A program made the position numbers and the translations under genes. From Alphaproteobacteria bacterium (GTDB taxonomy: Bacteria; Myxococcota_A; UBA796; UBA2385): a stretch of DNA of 64,000 bases. Under the pieces are notes generated by a model. That model did not search any database. It worked only from the letters and a program-made list of their open reading frames with translations, and was not told the origin of the DNA. Positions 34,103 through 42,906 of this stretch are shown here, piece by piece (position 1 is the stretch's first letter; each line of letters starts with the position of its first letter). Location: the NCBI GenBank assembly GCA_020632755.1, contig JACKEY010000005.1, forward strand, positions 620,001 to 684,000, written 5' to 3'.

Positions 34103-34115
34103 TGACAGCTTGTCC
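34103..34115. promoter_or_regulatory. Palindromic site 2 upstream of the T2SS operon
   Basis: TGACAGCTTGTCC, twelve of thirteen bases identical to site 1, with only the last base of one arm changed. The left edge also reads TTGACA, a perfect sigma-70 -35 box, but no -10 follows in the GC-rich stretch to its right, so the operator reading is preferred. It lies about 43-55 bp before the sigma-54 -24 element. Confidence 0.55.
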
Positions 34116-34156
34116 AGACCCCGCCGCCGACGCTGGCCCCACCGCGCAATTCGCGG

Positions 34157-34172
34157 CGGCACGGATCTTGCT
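34157..34172 (+). promoter_or_regulatory. Sigma-54 (-24/-12) promoter before gspC
   Basis: CGGCACGGATCTTGCT matches the sigma-54 consensus TGGCACG-N4-TTGCW at every defined base but the first. The invariant GG (34158-34159) and GC (34170-34171) are ten bases apart as required. Transcription would begin near 34183, leaving a leader of about 30 bases before the gspC ATG at 34212. Orientation and position suit the whole gsp operon. Confidence 0.7.
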
Positions 34173-34211
34173 GAATCCCCCGCGACTCCTCCTTGCCAGA
34201 GGCACACCTCC

Positions 34212-35168
34212 ATGGAACGGCCCTCCCCCCGCATCATCGGCCTCGTCGCCGGACTCGGCGTCGTCGGCTGGGTCGTCGGCTTCGGCGTCGATCGTGTCGT
34301 CGGGGGCTTCCTCGCCCTGCCCGACGACGCGAACCTGGCCCGCCCCGAGTACACCCCGTCCGCGCCCGATGAAGGCGACGACGGCGGCGAAGCCCTGGCC
34401 GACGCCGGACCGGTGATCGGCTCCGGCCCCACCCGCCGCACGCCGTCCAAGCGCGAGTACGTCGACCCGGTCGTCGCGCGCAGCATCTTCGACTCGACCA
34501 AGGTCGGCGTGAAGAGCGGCCCTGGCGGCGGCGACGGCCTGGAGTCGATGTCCGACATCGAAGCCACGCTGCTCGCCACCGTCGTCACTGTGCCCAACGA
34601 CTACAGCTCGGCGCTCATCATCCTGGGCAAGGGCGACGGCAAGGCCCAGGGCTTCGGCATCGGCGCCAGCCTGGGCGGCCAGGGCACGATCGTCGACATC
34701 GAGCAGCGCAAGGTCGTCATCGAGCGCCCCGACGGCTCCCGCGAGTTCATCGCGATGGAAGACAAGGCCGAGCCCGTCCGCCCGTCCGGCCCCGCCGCCC
34801 TCGGCAAGGGTGAAGAGAAGGACGAAGGCGTCGAGAAGGCCGGCGACAACAAGTTCATCGTCGACGCCGACCTGGTCGAGTCCGCCCTGGCCAACCCCGA
34901 GAAGCTCGCCGGCCAGATCCGCGTGGCCCCCCACAAGGACGCCAGCGGCAACGTCGACGGCTACCGGCTGTCCGGCATCCGCCGCAACTCCCTGTTCCGC
35001 AAGCTCGGCATCAAGAACGGCGACATCGTGCACGCCGTCAACGGCCAGCCCCTCACCAGCATGCAGGCCGCCATGGGCGCCTACGAGAGCATGCAGAACG
35101 ACAAGAACTTCAGCTTCGACGTCACGCGCCGGAACAAGCGCGAGACCTTCGAGTACGAGATCCGCTGA
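34212..35168 (+). CDS. gspC: Type II secretion inner-membrane protein GspC
   Basis: A 318-residue bitopic protein that links the inner-membrane platform to the secretin. One transmembrane helix lies at about residues 8-33 (IIGLVAGLGVVGWVVGFGVD). A flexible linker follows, then the homology region about 85-180 (ARSIFDSTKVGVKSG, ATLLATVVTVPNDYSSALIIL, KVVIERPDGSREFIAME), which binds the GspD N0 domain, and a C-terminal PDZ-like domain (YRLSGIRRNSLFRKLGIKNGDIVHAVNGQPL). The insert between them is acidic and Lys-rich. First gene of the gsp operon; the sigma-54 promoter lies 40 bp upstream and gspD begins 65 bp downstream. Confidence 0.92.
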   Translation: MERPSPRIIGLVAGLGVVGWVVGFGVDRVVGGFLALPDDANLARPEYTPSAPDEGDDGGEALADAGPVIGSGPTRRTPSKREYVDPVVARSIFDSTKVGVKSGPGGGDGLESMSDIEATLLATVVTVPNDYSSALIILGKGDGKAQGFGIGASLGGQGTIVDIEQRKVVIERPDGSREFIAMEDKAEPVRPSGPAALGKGEEKDEGVEKAGDNKFIVDADLVESALANPEKLAGQIRVAPHKDASGNVDGYRLSGIRRNSLFRKLGIKNGDIVHAVNGQPLTSMQAAMGAYESMQNDKNFSFDVTRRNKRETFEYEIR

Positions 35169-35232
35169 TCCCCGCCCTTTCCGCTGCAGACCATCCCGGC
35201 GTCCCCCCGACGCCGCGCGCTGAGGAAGCAAG

Positions 35233-37980
35233 ATGACGCGCCCCCGCACCTCCACCCCTCCCCTGACCACGCTGCTCGGCGGCATGTTGCTGCCGCTGTC
35301 GCTGCTGCTGGCGACGCCGGTCGCCCATGGCGGCGCCGCCTGGGCCCAGGACCCCGGCACTCCGGTGCTGACCCCCAAGCCCGTGCCCGGGGTCAAGCCC
35401 GGCACGCCGCTGCCGAAGGTCAACCCCGTCAGCGGGGACAGCATCGACGACGGCGAGGTCCTCGAGCGCCCCGAGGGCCCGGGCCCGTCGTCGACGAGCG
35501 GCTCGGGCGCCGAGAGCGCTGATCGCAGCACCGCCCGCCCGACCCAGGACGAAGAGGACGAGGAGGAGGAGGACGTCGGCGAAGAGGAGGAGGCGCCCAA
35601 GGGCAAGCCCAAGCCGCCGATCCTGGCCGGCTCGCGCACCCAGGTGACCATCGACTTCGTCGACACGCCGATCACCGACCTGGTCAAGTACTTCGCCGAG
35701 ATCACCGGTCGCAACTTCCTGCTGACCGAGGAGCTCAAGGGCAACGTCACCATCATCAGCCACAAGCCGGTGAGCGTGGGCGAAGCCTACGAGGCCTTCC
35801 TGAGCGCGCTCGAGAGCGCTGGCTACACGACGGTCGCCGTCGGCGGGCTGACCAAGGTCGTCGGCACCGGTGAAGCCGGCAACTCGCCGCTGCGCGAGTA
35901 CTACGACGGCAACATCCCCTACACCGACAACTACGTCACCCAGATCATCCAGATGGAGAACGTGAGCGTCGGGGACATCAGCAGCGTCGTGAAGGAGCTG
36001 GCCGGCAAGTCGGCCAAGGTCATCGCCTACAGCCCGACCAACACGCTCATCATCACCGACAGCGCCGTCAACATCCGCCGCGTCTACCGGATCATCAGCC
36101 AGCTGGACGTCGCCGCCCCCAAGTCCGGCCTGCACATCATCCCGATCCAGTACGCCACCGCGTCGGAGGTGCAGAAGATCATCGAAGAGGTCTACGGGGC
36201 CGCGGGAAGCAGCGACAGCAGCAGCAGCTCCGGCACCAACCCCAGCACGGCCCGCGAGCGGCTCAACCGCCGCCGCAACCAGCGCGCCAACGCGACGCCG
36301 GAGCCGGCGGCCGAGGCCTCGTCCACCACGGTGGGCAAGGAAGGCAGCTTCATCCAGAAGATCATCACCGACGAGCGCACCAACTCGATCATCGTGCTCG
36401 CCAACGACGAGGCGATCACCAAGATCCGCGAGCTCATCGCCCAGATCGACATCAACGTCGATCCCAGCAGCCGCGCCGCGATCCACGTGGTCTACCTCGA
36501 GCACGCCAAGGCCGAGGAGATCTCGAGCGTCCTGAGCAACCTCGCGGAAGCCAACAGCAGCAACAGCAGCCGCGGCAACACCAACAGCCGCACCAACAGC
36601 CGCAGCCGCCTGCCGCAGCCCGGCGGCCGCGACGCGCCGGCCGAAGACGACAGCCCCGCGGCCAACGCCGTCGCCGCCCTGGACGAGGGCGTGCGGATCA
36701 CGAGCGACGAGAACACCAACAGCCTGGTGATCATCGCCACTCCCGACCAGTTCCAGATCATCAAGGCGGTGATCGACAAGCTCGACATCCGCCGCAAGCA
36801 GGTCTTCGTCCAGGCCGTCATCCTCGAGATGGCGAGCGAGGACACCTTCGAGCTCGGCCTGGGCGTGCACGCCGGCATCCCGGGCGCCAACGACGACGGC
36901 AGCTTCAGCGTCGGCTCGGCCCAGCTCGGCGGCAGCAGCCTGGGCCTGTCCAGCGACGCCCTGAGCGGCCTGGCGATGGGCGTCTACGGCAAGACCATCA
37001 CCGTGCCCTTCGGGTCGGAGACCCTGGACCTGCCGGCCTTCGGCATCGCGCTCAACGCGCTGGCGTCCAACTCGGCGGTCAACATCGTGGCGACGCCCGA
37101 GATCCTGACCATGGCCAACGAAGAAGCCAAGATCGTGGTCGGCCGCAACGTGCCCTTCCCCGTCAGCACGGGCCGGGACAACAACAACAACCCGATCGTC
37201 AGCTACCAGCGCGAAGACGTCGCCACGACGCTCAAGGTCACCCCGCAGATCAACGAGAGCGACTTCGTCACCCTCGAGCTGTTCCAGGAAGTGACCGAGG
37301 TCGAAGAAGACGACAGCGGCCTCGACGTCACCACCGCCGGCTTCATCACCAGCAAGCGCTCCGCCGAGACCACGGTCCTGGTCAAGGACAACCAGACCGT
37401 CGTCATCGGCGGCCTGATCGGCAGCACCGACACGGAAGTCGAGTCGAAGCTGCCGATCCTGGGCGACCTGCCGCTGATCGGCAACCTGTTCCGCGGCAAG
37501 CGGAACGTCAGCCGCAAGACGAACCTGCTCATCTTCCTGACCCCCCACATCATCGAAGAGCCGGCCGACCTCGAAGAGGTCTACCGGATCAAGTGGGCGC
37601 AGCGCGAGGAGTTCGTCCGGCGCTTCTACGGCAAGTCCAAGGACGACCAGCAGGAGGAGCTGCAGAAGCTGCTCCGCTACTCGATGAACCGGATGGACGA
37701 GGCCAGCCCCTGGCGGACCAAGCCCCCCAAGACGACCGAGGACTACGTCATCGGCGCGGAAGGCGGCACCCTGACCGACGACAGCGAGGCGGCCGGCGTG
37801 ATCATCGGGCCTGGTGGCAGCACCGTGCCCGTGGGCCCCGAGGGGCACTCCGTCGACCTGACCCGCCCCGACGAGACCGACCGCTCCTTCACCGAGGGCA
37901 CCGGCGGCACCGTCATCGAGTCGGACAGCAGCGACTCCTCCGGCGACTCCTCCGACGACACCTCCACCGAGGACAACTGA
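35233..37980 (+). CDS. gspD: Type II secretion outer-membrane secretin GspD
   Basis: A 915-residue secretin forming the outer-membrane channel. The ATG has GAGGAAG ten bases upstream. A long signal region (about 40 residues to AWAQD) is followed by a Pro-rich and very acidic stretch (residues 95-120, DEEDEEEEDVGEEEE). Then come N0 (VTIDFVDTPITDLVKYFAE), N1-N3 (VTQIIQMENVSVGDISSVVKE, GLHIIPIQYATASEVQKIIE, IHVVYLEHAKAEEISSVL) with a Ser/Asn-rich insert in N3, and the secretin core: VRITSDENTNSLVIIATPDQ, VNIVATPEILTMANEEAKI, VGRNVPFPVS, TVVIGGLIGS, LLIFLTPHII. The C-terminal ~100 residues (SDSSDSSGDSSDDTSTEDN end) may bind a pilotin. Overlap-free, one base before gspE. Confidence 0.95.
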   Translation: MTRPRTSTPPLTTLLGGMLLPLSLLLATPVAHGGAAWAQDPGTPVLTPKPVPGVKPGTPLPKVNPVSGDSIDDGEVLERPEGPGPSSTSGSGAESADRSTARPTQDEEDEEEEDVGEEEEAPKGKPKPPILAGSRTQVTIDFVDTPITDLVKYFAEITGRNFLLTEELKGNVTIISHKPVSVGEAYEAFLSALESAGYTTVAVGGLTKVVGTGEAGNSPLREYYDGNIPYTDNYVTQIIQMENVSVGDISSVVKELAGKSAKVIAYSPTNTLIITDSAVNIRRVYRIISQLDVAAPKSGLHIIPIQYATASEVQKIIEEVYGAAGSSDSSSSSGTNPSTARERLNRRRNQRANATPEPAAEASSTTVGKEGSFIQKIITDERTNSIIVLANDEAITKIRELIAQIDINVDPSSRAAIHVVYLEHAKAEEISSVLSNLAEANSSNSSRGNTNSRTNSRSRLPQPGGRDAPAEDDSPAANAVAALDEGVRITSDENTNSLVIIATPDQFQIIKAVIDKLDIRRKQVFVQAVILEMASEDTFELGLGVHAGIPGANDDGSFSVGSAQLGGSSLGLSSDALSGLAMGVYGKTITVPFGSETLDLPAFGIALNALASNSAVNIVATPEILTMANEEAKIVVGRNVPFPVSTGRDNNNNPIVSYQREDVATTLKVTPQINESDFVTLELFQEVTEVEEDDSGLDVTTAGFITSKRSAETTVLVKDNQTVVIGGLIGSTDTEVESKLPILGDLPLIGNLFRGKRNVSRKTNLLIFLTPHIIEEPADLEEVYRIKWAQREEFVRRFYGKSKDDQQEELQKLLRYSMNRMDEASPWRTKPPKTTEDYVIGAEGGTLTDDSEAAGVIIGPGGSTVPVGPEGHSVDLTRPDETDRSFTEGTGGTVIESDSSDSSGDSSDDTSTEDN

Positions 37981-37981
37981 C

Positions 37982-39688
37982 GTGGGCATCCGCCGCGAAC
38001 CCCTCGACGAGATCCTGACCCGCCAGGGCATCGATCCGACGGTCATCGACCAGGCCCGGGCCCAGGCCCGCAAGGCCGGCGTGGACCTGGTCGAGGGCCT
38101 GGTGCGCAGCGAAGCCGTGGACGGCGGCATCCTGGTCCAGGGCATCGCCACCCAGACGGGCCTGCCCGTGCTCGAGTCGGTCGACGTCGACCGGGTCGAG
38201 CCCGCCCTCATCCGCGCCGTGCCGCTCGGCCTGGCCCGCGAGAGCGGCATCCTCCCCCTGTGGGACGAAGCCGGCACCGTGCTGGTCGGCCTCTCCTCGC
38301 CCCGGGCCCTGACGGCCCTCGACGACCTGCGGCTGCTCTACCACCGGCCGGTGAAGCCGGTCCTGCTGGCCCCGGCCGTCCTGCGCGACGCCACCAACCG
38401 GGCCTACGACAAGGCCAGCCAGACCGCCAGCGCCGTCATGGAGGAGATGCACGACGACGTCGGACCCCAGGGCGACGATCTGCAGCTCGCCGAAGACCTG
38501 CTCGACGATCCGAACCAGGCCCCGATCATCCGGTTCGTGAACTCGCTGTTGACCCAGGCGACCAAGGAACGGGCCAGCGACATCCACATCGAGCCCTTCG
38601 AGAAGGAGCTCGCCGTGCGCTTCCGCGTGGACGGCGTGCTCTACGAGGTCGTCAAGCCGCCCCCCCGGCTGCAGGCGTCCATCGTCAGCCGCGTCAAGAT
38701 CATGGCCGGCCTGAACATCGCCGAGAAGCGCATCCCCCAGGACGGCCGCATCCGCACCCGGATGGCCGGCCGCGAGATCGACATCCGCGTGTCGACCATG
38801 CCCGTCCGCCACGGCGAGCGGGTCGTCATGCGTCTGCTCGAGAAGGGCAGCGTGTTCAGCCTGGACGGCGTCGGCATGAACGACGAGCTGCTGCGCAACT
38901 TCCGCAAGCTCATCCGCCTGCCCCACGGCATCATCCTGGTCGCCGGCCCCACGGGCTCGGGCAAGACGACGACGCTGTACAGCGCCCTGTCCGAGATCAA
39001 CACGCCCGACAAGAACATCCTCACCATCGAGGATCCGGTCGAGTACGAGCTCCGCGGCATCGGCCAGACCCAGGTCAACACGAAGATCGACCTGACCTTC
39101 GCCAGCGTGCTGCGCGCCCACCTGCGCCAGGACCCCGACGTCATCCTGGTCGGCGAGACCCGCGACCGCGAGACCGCCGAGAACGCCGTCCAGGCGTCGC
39201 TCACCGGCCACCTGGTGTTCAGCACCATCCACACGAACAGCGCGCCGGCGACCTTCACCCGCATCATCGACATGGGCGTCGAGCCCTTCCTGGTCGCGTC
39301 GTCGCTCATCGCGGTCCTGGCCCAGCGCCTCGTCCGCCGGCTGTGCCCGCACTGCAAGGAGCAGTACCGCCCGAGCGACGAAGAGCTGCACGACGTCGGG
39401 CTGGACCCGCACACCCACCAGGGCCTGCTGTGGCGCGCCGTCGGCTGCCCCGAGTGCAACCAGAAGGGCTACCGCGGCCGGATGGGCATCTACGAGCTGC
39501 TGATCGTCAGCGAGCGCATCCGCGCCCTGGTGACCGGCGGCCGCGACGCCGGCGTCATCCGCAAGCAGGCGGTGGCCGAGGGCATGAGCACCCTGCGCGA
39601 CGACGGCCTGGCCAAGGCCATCGCCGGGCACACCTCCCTCGACGAGGTCCTGCGCGTGACGCAGGACGACGTCATCGAGCTGGACTGA
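37982..39688 (+). CDS. gspE: Type II secretion ATPase GspE
   Basis: A 568-residue cytoplasmic ATPase that powers pseudopilus assembly. Start GTG 37982, one base after the gspD stop. The N-terminal N1E domain (EILTRQGIDPTVIDQARAQA) binds GspL. The C-terminal part has Walker A GPTGSGKTTTLYSAL, the Asp box (LTIEDPVEYEL), Walker B VILVGETRDRETAE, the His box (HLVFSTIHTNSA) and the zinc tetracysteine CPHC...CPECNQKGYRGR, all at GspE spacing. The DIHIEP and VRFRVDGVLYEV strands precede them. Length matches Myxococcota and proteobacterial GspE. Confidence 0.96.
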   Translation: MGIRREPLDEILTRQGIDPTVIDQARAQARKAGVDLVEGLVRSEAVDGGILVQGIATQTGLPVLESVDVDRVEPALIRAVPLGLARESGILPLWDEAGTVLVGLSSPRALTALDDLRLLYHRPVKPVLLAPAVLRDATNRAYDKASQTASAVMEEMHDDVGPQGDDLQLAEDLLDDPNQAPIIRFVNSLLTQATKERASDIHIEPFEKELAVRFRVDGVLYEVVKPPPRLQASIVSRVKIMAGLNIAEKRIPQDGRIRTRMAGREIDIRVSTMPVRHGERVVMRLLEKGSVFSLDGVGMNDELLRNFRKLIRLPHGIILVAGPTGSGKTTTLYSALSEINTPDKNILTIEDPVEYELRGIGQTQVNTKIDLTFASVLRAHLRQDPDVILVGETRDRETAENAVQASLTGHLVFSTIHTNSAPATFTRIIDMGVEPFLVASSLIAVLAQRLVRRLCPHCKEQYRPSDEELHDVGLDPHTHQGLLWRAVGCPECNQKGYRGRMGIYELLIVSERIRALVTGGRDAGVIRKQAVAEGMSTLRDDGLAKAIAGHTSLDEVLRVTQDDVIELD

Positions 39689-39698
39689 GGGAGGAACG

Positions 39699-40940
39699 AT
39701 GGCGGCCTTCGAGTACAAGGGCTTCGACAAGGCGGGCGCTGCGGTCGCCGGCATCGTCGACTCCGACAGTGCCCGCGGGGCGCGCACCAAGCTGCGCAAG
39801 CAGGGGGTCTTCCCGACCGACGTCTGGCAGCAGAAGGCCGGCAAGCGGGGCGCCGCCCGCGGCAAGGGCCTCAACGTCGAGATCGACTTCTCGCGCTTCT
39901 TCTCGCGGGTCGGGCTCAAGGACGTCAGCCAGATGACCAGCCAGCTGTCGACCCTGGTCGGCGCCGGCATCCCGATGGTCGAGGCGCTGACCGCCCTCAT
40001 CGAGCAGACCGACCACCCGACGCTGCACCTGGTGCTCGTCGAGATCCGCGAGAAGGTCAACGAAGGCCACACCCTGGCCGACGCGATGAAGGAGCACCCG
40101 CGCATCTTCTCGGACCTGTTCGTCAACATGGTCCGCGCCGGCGAGCAGTCCGGCGCCCTGGACATCGTGCTCAAGCGGCTGACCGAGTACACCGAGTCCC
40201 AGGTCAAGCTGCGCGGCGAGCTGCGCTCGGCGCTGACCTACCCGCTGCTGATGGGTGCGGTGAGCTTCTTCATCGTCATGGGCCTGTTCGTCGGCGTCAT
40301 TCCGCGCATCAAGCGGATCTTCGACACCTTCGGCGGCAGCCTGCCCCTGCCCACCAAGGTCATCCTGACCCTGTCCGACTTCATGGTCGACTACTGGTGG
40401 CTCATCATCATCGTGCTGGGCGGCAGCATCTTCGGCTTCGTCCGGTGGACCCGCACCCCCAAGGGTCGCCGCCGCTGGCACGACTGGCAGCTGCGCATGC
40501 CGGTGTTCGGCCGCATCAACCGCCTGGTCGCCGTCAGCCGCTTCTGCCGCACCATGTCGACCCTGCTCGACTCCGGCGTGCCGATCCTGACGGCGGTCAC
40601 CATCGTCAAGAGCGTCGTCGGCAACGACGTCCTGACCGAGGCCATCGAGAACGCGGGCAAGAACATCCGCGAAGGCGAGAGCATCGCCAAGCCGCTGAAG
40701 GCCAGCGGCCAGTTCCCGCCGCTGGTCACCCACATGATCGCCATCGGCGAGCGCACCGGCGAGCTCGAGCCCATGCTCGGCAAGGTCGCCGACGCCTACG
40801 ACCAGGAAGTCGAGAACACGGTCGGCACGCTGACCAGCCTGCTCGAGCCCATCCTGATCCTGACCCTGGGCGGCGTGGTCGTCGTCGTCGCCCTCTCCAT
40901 CCTGCTGCCGATGCTCAACATGAGCAGCATCGTCCGCTGA
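39699..40940 (+). CDS. gspF: Type II secretion inner-membrane platform protein GspF
   Basis: A 413-residue polytopic protein, the centre of the platform. ATG 39699 has GGGAGG seven bases upstream. Two repeated cytoplasmic domains (FSRVGLKDVSQMTSQLSTLVGAGIPMVEALTALIEQ and VSRFCRTMSTLLDSGVPILTAVTIVKSVVG) each precede membrane segments: LMGAVSFFIVMGLFVGVIP, WWLIIIVLGGSIFGFV, and the C-terminal ILILTLGGVVVVVALSILLPM. The conserved MTPMIAIGERTGELEPML-type motif is seen as THMIAIGERTGEL. It works with GspE, GspL and GspM. Confidence 0.96.
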   Translation: MAAFEYKGFDKAGAAVAGIVDSDSARGARTKLRKQGVFPTDVWQQKAGKRGAARGKGLNVEIDFSRFFSRVGLKDVSQMTSQLSTLVGAGIPMVEALTALIEQTDHPTLHLVLVEIREKVNEGHTLADAMKEHPRIFSDLFVNMVRAGEQSGALDIVLKRLTEYTESQVKLRGELRSALTYPLLMGAVSFFIVMGLFVGVIPRIKRIFDTFGGSLPLPTKVILTLSDFMVDYWWLIIIVLGGSIFGFVRWTRTPKGRRRWHDWQLRMPVFGRINRLVAVSRFCRTMSTLLDSGVPILTAVTIVKSVVGNDVLTEAIENAGKNIREGESIAKPLKASGQFPPLVTHMIAIGERTGELEPMLGKVADAYDQEVENTVGTLTSLLEPILILTLGGVVVVVALSILLPMLNMSSIVR

Positions 40941-40994
40941 ACCCAGCCCGCTGAGTCCCCTTCCCCGACCCCTCCTCCTGCCTGGGAGCCAGAC

Positions 40995-41429
40995 ATGAAG
41001 ACCCGCCCGCTGTTCCGCGCCGCCAAGAGCCGCCGTGGCCTGACCCTCGTCGAGATCATGGTCGTCATCGCGATCCTCGGCACCCTGATGGCCATCGTCG
41101 GCGTGAACATCGTCAACCAGCTGCAGGAAGCCAACGTCGAGACGACCAAGCTGCAGATCAAGCAGATCGAGCAGAACCTGGCGATGTACGCCGCCAAGCA
41201 CAAGGGCAAGTTCCCGACCACCAGCCAGGGCCTGGAAGCCGCGGCCAAGTACTTCCCCGACAGCACCGTCCCCAAGGACGCCTGGGGCAACGACTTCGCC
41301 TACTACAGCCCCGGCACCAGCGGCGACCACGAGTACGAGATCGTCAGCTACGGCCGCGACGGCCAGGAAGGCGGCGACGACTACGACTCCGACATCAAGT
41401 CCTACGAGATCGGCAAGGAGACCGAGTGA
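40995..41429 (+). CDS. gspG: Major pseudopilin GspG
   Basis: A 144-residue prepilin. Leader of 15 basic residues, cleavage after RRG, then LTLVEIMVVIAILGTLMAIVGV with Glu5 that guides assembly and methylation. The globular part carries the family's calcium/WGN loop: KDAWGNDFAYYSPG and HEYEIVSYGRDGQEGG. It is the bulk subunit of the piston-like pseudopilus. It needs a prepilin peptidase (GspO/PilD) encoded elsewhere. GGGAGCC lies eight bases before the ATG. Confidence 0.96.
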   Translation: MKTRPLFRAAKSRRGLTLVEIMVVIAILGTLMAIVGVNIVNQLQEANVETTKLQIKQIEQNLAMYAAKHKGKFPTTSQGLEAAAKYFPDSTVPKDAWGNDFAYYSPGTSGDHEYEIVSYGRDGQEGGDDYDSDIKSYEIGKETE

Positions 41430-41488
41430 GCGGTCCCGCCGCTCGCTGCCCCACCCCCCGCTGACCCAGCCTGCGTGACCCGGACTGC

Positions 41489-42235
41489 ATGACCCCGCCC
41501 CTCCGCCATCCCCTGCACGCCCCGGCCCGACGAGCGATGACGCTCATCGAGATCATGGTCGTGATCGCCATCCTGGGCCTGATCGCCCTGGTCGCGATCC
41601 CGACCCTGAGCGGGCTGTTGGACCTGCAGCAGCGGGCGGCGGTCAAGGAGCTGGCGAGCACCTACACCTGGCTGATGGACGAGGCGGCCCTGCGCAACGC
41701 CACCTTCCGGGTCGCCTACGACCTGGACCGGTCGACCTGGAAGGTCGAGGTCGGGGATCCGAACACCGTCGTCTTCTCCACGCCCGAAGAGCGCGAGGAG
41801 TTCGACGAGGAGCTCGAGGACGAGATGAAGCGCTACACGAAGCGCGAGCTCGAGGAAGGCGCCGGCGCGGACATCGAGGAGAAGCGCGGCCGGTTCGAGG
41901 GCCTGACCGATCCGGCCTTCGTGACCGAGCAGGAGCTGCCCCGCGGGACGAAGATCGCCTGGGTCTACACCCCCCAGTACGGCGACGACGGCGTGCGCCC
42001 GAGCGACCAGGGCGAGCTCGAGGACGACGAGGCCGGGACCATGGCCTACACCTACATCTTCGACGACGGCACGGCCGAGCTGACCGTGATCCGCATCGTG
42101 GACGAGGACGACGACGAAGACGGCTGGACCCTGGTCATCGAGCCGGCCAGCGGCCGCGTCCGCATCGAGGAAGACCTGGTCGACCCGACCGAGGCCATGG
42201 CGTGGCTGCCGTCCGAGGGACCGAGCATCCAGTGA
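41489..42235 (+). CDS. gspH: Minor pseudopilin GspH
   Basis: A 248-residue prepilin-like protein. The hydrophobic helix after the leader is MTLIEIMVVIAILGLIALVAI with Glu5 in place, but the residue before the cleavage site is Ala (RRAM), not the usual Gly. The body is longer and far more acidic than typical GspH: EEREEFDEELEDEMKRYTKRELEEG (a likely helical insert) and DEDDDEDG. Conserved strands AALRNATFRVAYDLDRSTWKVEV are present. Stop overlaps the gspI GTG start. Assigned as GspH by position and the short pattern EAALRNATFRV. Confidence 0.88.
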   Translation: MTPPLRHPLHAPARRAMTLIEIMVVIAILGLIALVAIPTLSGLLDLQQRAAVKELASTYTWLMDEAALRNATFRVAYDLDRSTWKVEVGDPNTVVFSTPEEREEFDEELEDEMKRYTKRELEEGAGADIEEKRGRFEGLTDPAFVTEQELPRGTKIAWVYTPQYGDDGVRPSDQGELEDDEAGTMAYTYIFDDGTAELTVIRIVDEDDDEDGWTLVIEPASGRVRIEEDLVDPTEAMAWLPSEGPSIQ

Positions 42236-42906
42236 CCCCCCTCTTCGCCCGCACCCGCTCCCGCACCGGCTTCACACTGCTCGAGGTCATCGTGGCCCTG
42301 GGCATCATGGCGCTCGGGCTGGTGGTGCTGATCGACACGCAGGCCAGCAGCGCCCTGGCGGCGGTCGACGCGGACCGCACGGTGACGACCGCGCACCTGG
42401 CCGAAGAGAAGCTGATGGAGGTCCTGCTCGAGACCGAGGTCGAGGGCTTCACGGACAGCGACAAGGAGGAGAGCGGCACCTTCGAGGAGTTCGGCAGCGA
42501 GGAGTGGCGCGGGGACGACCTGGCCATCGACGCCACCGACCTCGAGAACTACCACTTCGCCTGGACCGTCCGGAAGATCGACCTCACGCTGCCCACCGAC
42601 CTGTCCAGCATGCTCGGGGACCTCGAGGGCGTCGGCTACGTCAACCCCGACGAGATGGGCGAGGGCTACGACAACGAGATGGCCCCGGACCTGTCGGACT
42701 TCGGCATCACGCCGGACATGATCGCCGACTACCTGGGCGACTACATCCGCGAGGTCCGGGTGGTCGTGTGGTACGCCGAAGACGGCGAAGACGACGACGA
42801 GCCTGACCTGCTCGACGAGAACGGCGACCTGCCGGACGGCGCCTTCGAGCTGTTGACCCACGTCATCAACCCCACCGGGCGCATCAGCGCCCCGCTGGGG
42901 GGCTGA
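42232..42906 (+). CDS. gspI: Minor pseudopilin GspI
   Basis: A 224-residue prepilin. GTG 42232 overlaps the gspH stop; an in-frame ATG at 42202 would give a longer leader and is possible. Leader RTRSRTG, then FTLLEVIVALGIMALGLVVLIDTQ with Glu5. The signature AHLAEEKLMEVLLE (GspI 'A.NLA..K..E' helix) follows. The body again is unusually acidic (TDSDKEESGTFEEFGSEEWRGDD; AEDGEDDDEPDLLDENG) and longer than the about 120-residue standard GspI. Stop/start overlap TGATG with gspJ. Confidence 0.9.
   Translation: MTPLFARTRSRTGFTLLEVIVALGIMALGLVVLIDTQASSALAAVDADRTVTTAHLAEEKLMEVLLETEVEGFTDSDKEESGTFEEFGSEEWRGDDLAIDATDLENYHFAWTVRKIDLTLPTDLSSMLGDLEGVGYVNPDEMGEGYDNEMAPDLSDFGITPDMIADYLGDYIREVRVVVWYAEDGEDDDEPDLLDENGDLPDGAFELLTHVINPTGRISAPLGG

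Noticed and set aside
34102..34107. Perfect TTGACA as a sigma-70 -35 box before gspC
   Set aside because: No -10 hexamer is present 16-19 bp downstream in the GC-rich sequence, and TTGACA is part of the palindrome that is repeated 43 bp upstream; the operator reading explains both copies.
35122..38277. 1051-codon open frame on the minus strand opposite gspD
   Set aside because: It is the antisense shadow of gspD caused by GC-rich codon bias. Its sequence is Asp/Val/Gly/Ala/His-rich low complexity with no motif, signal or ribosome-binding site.
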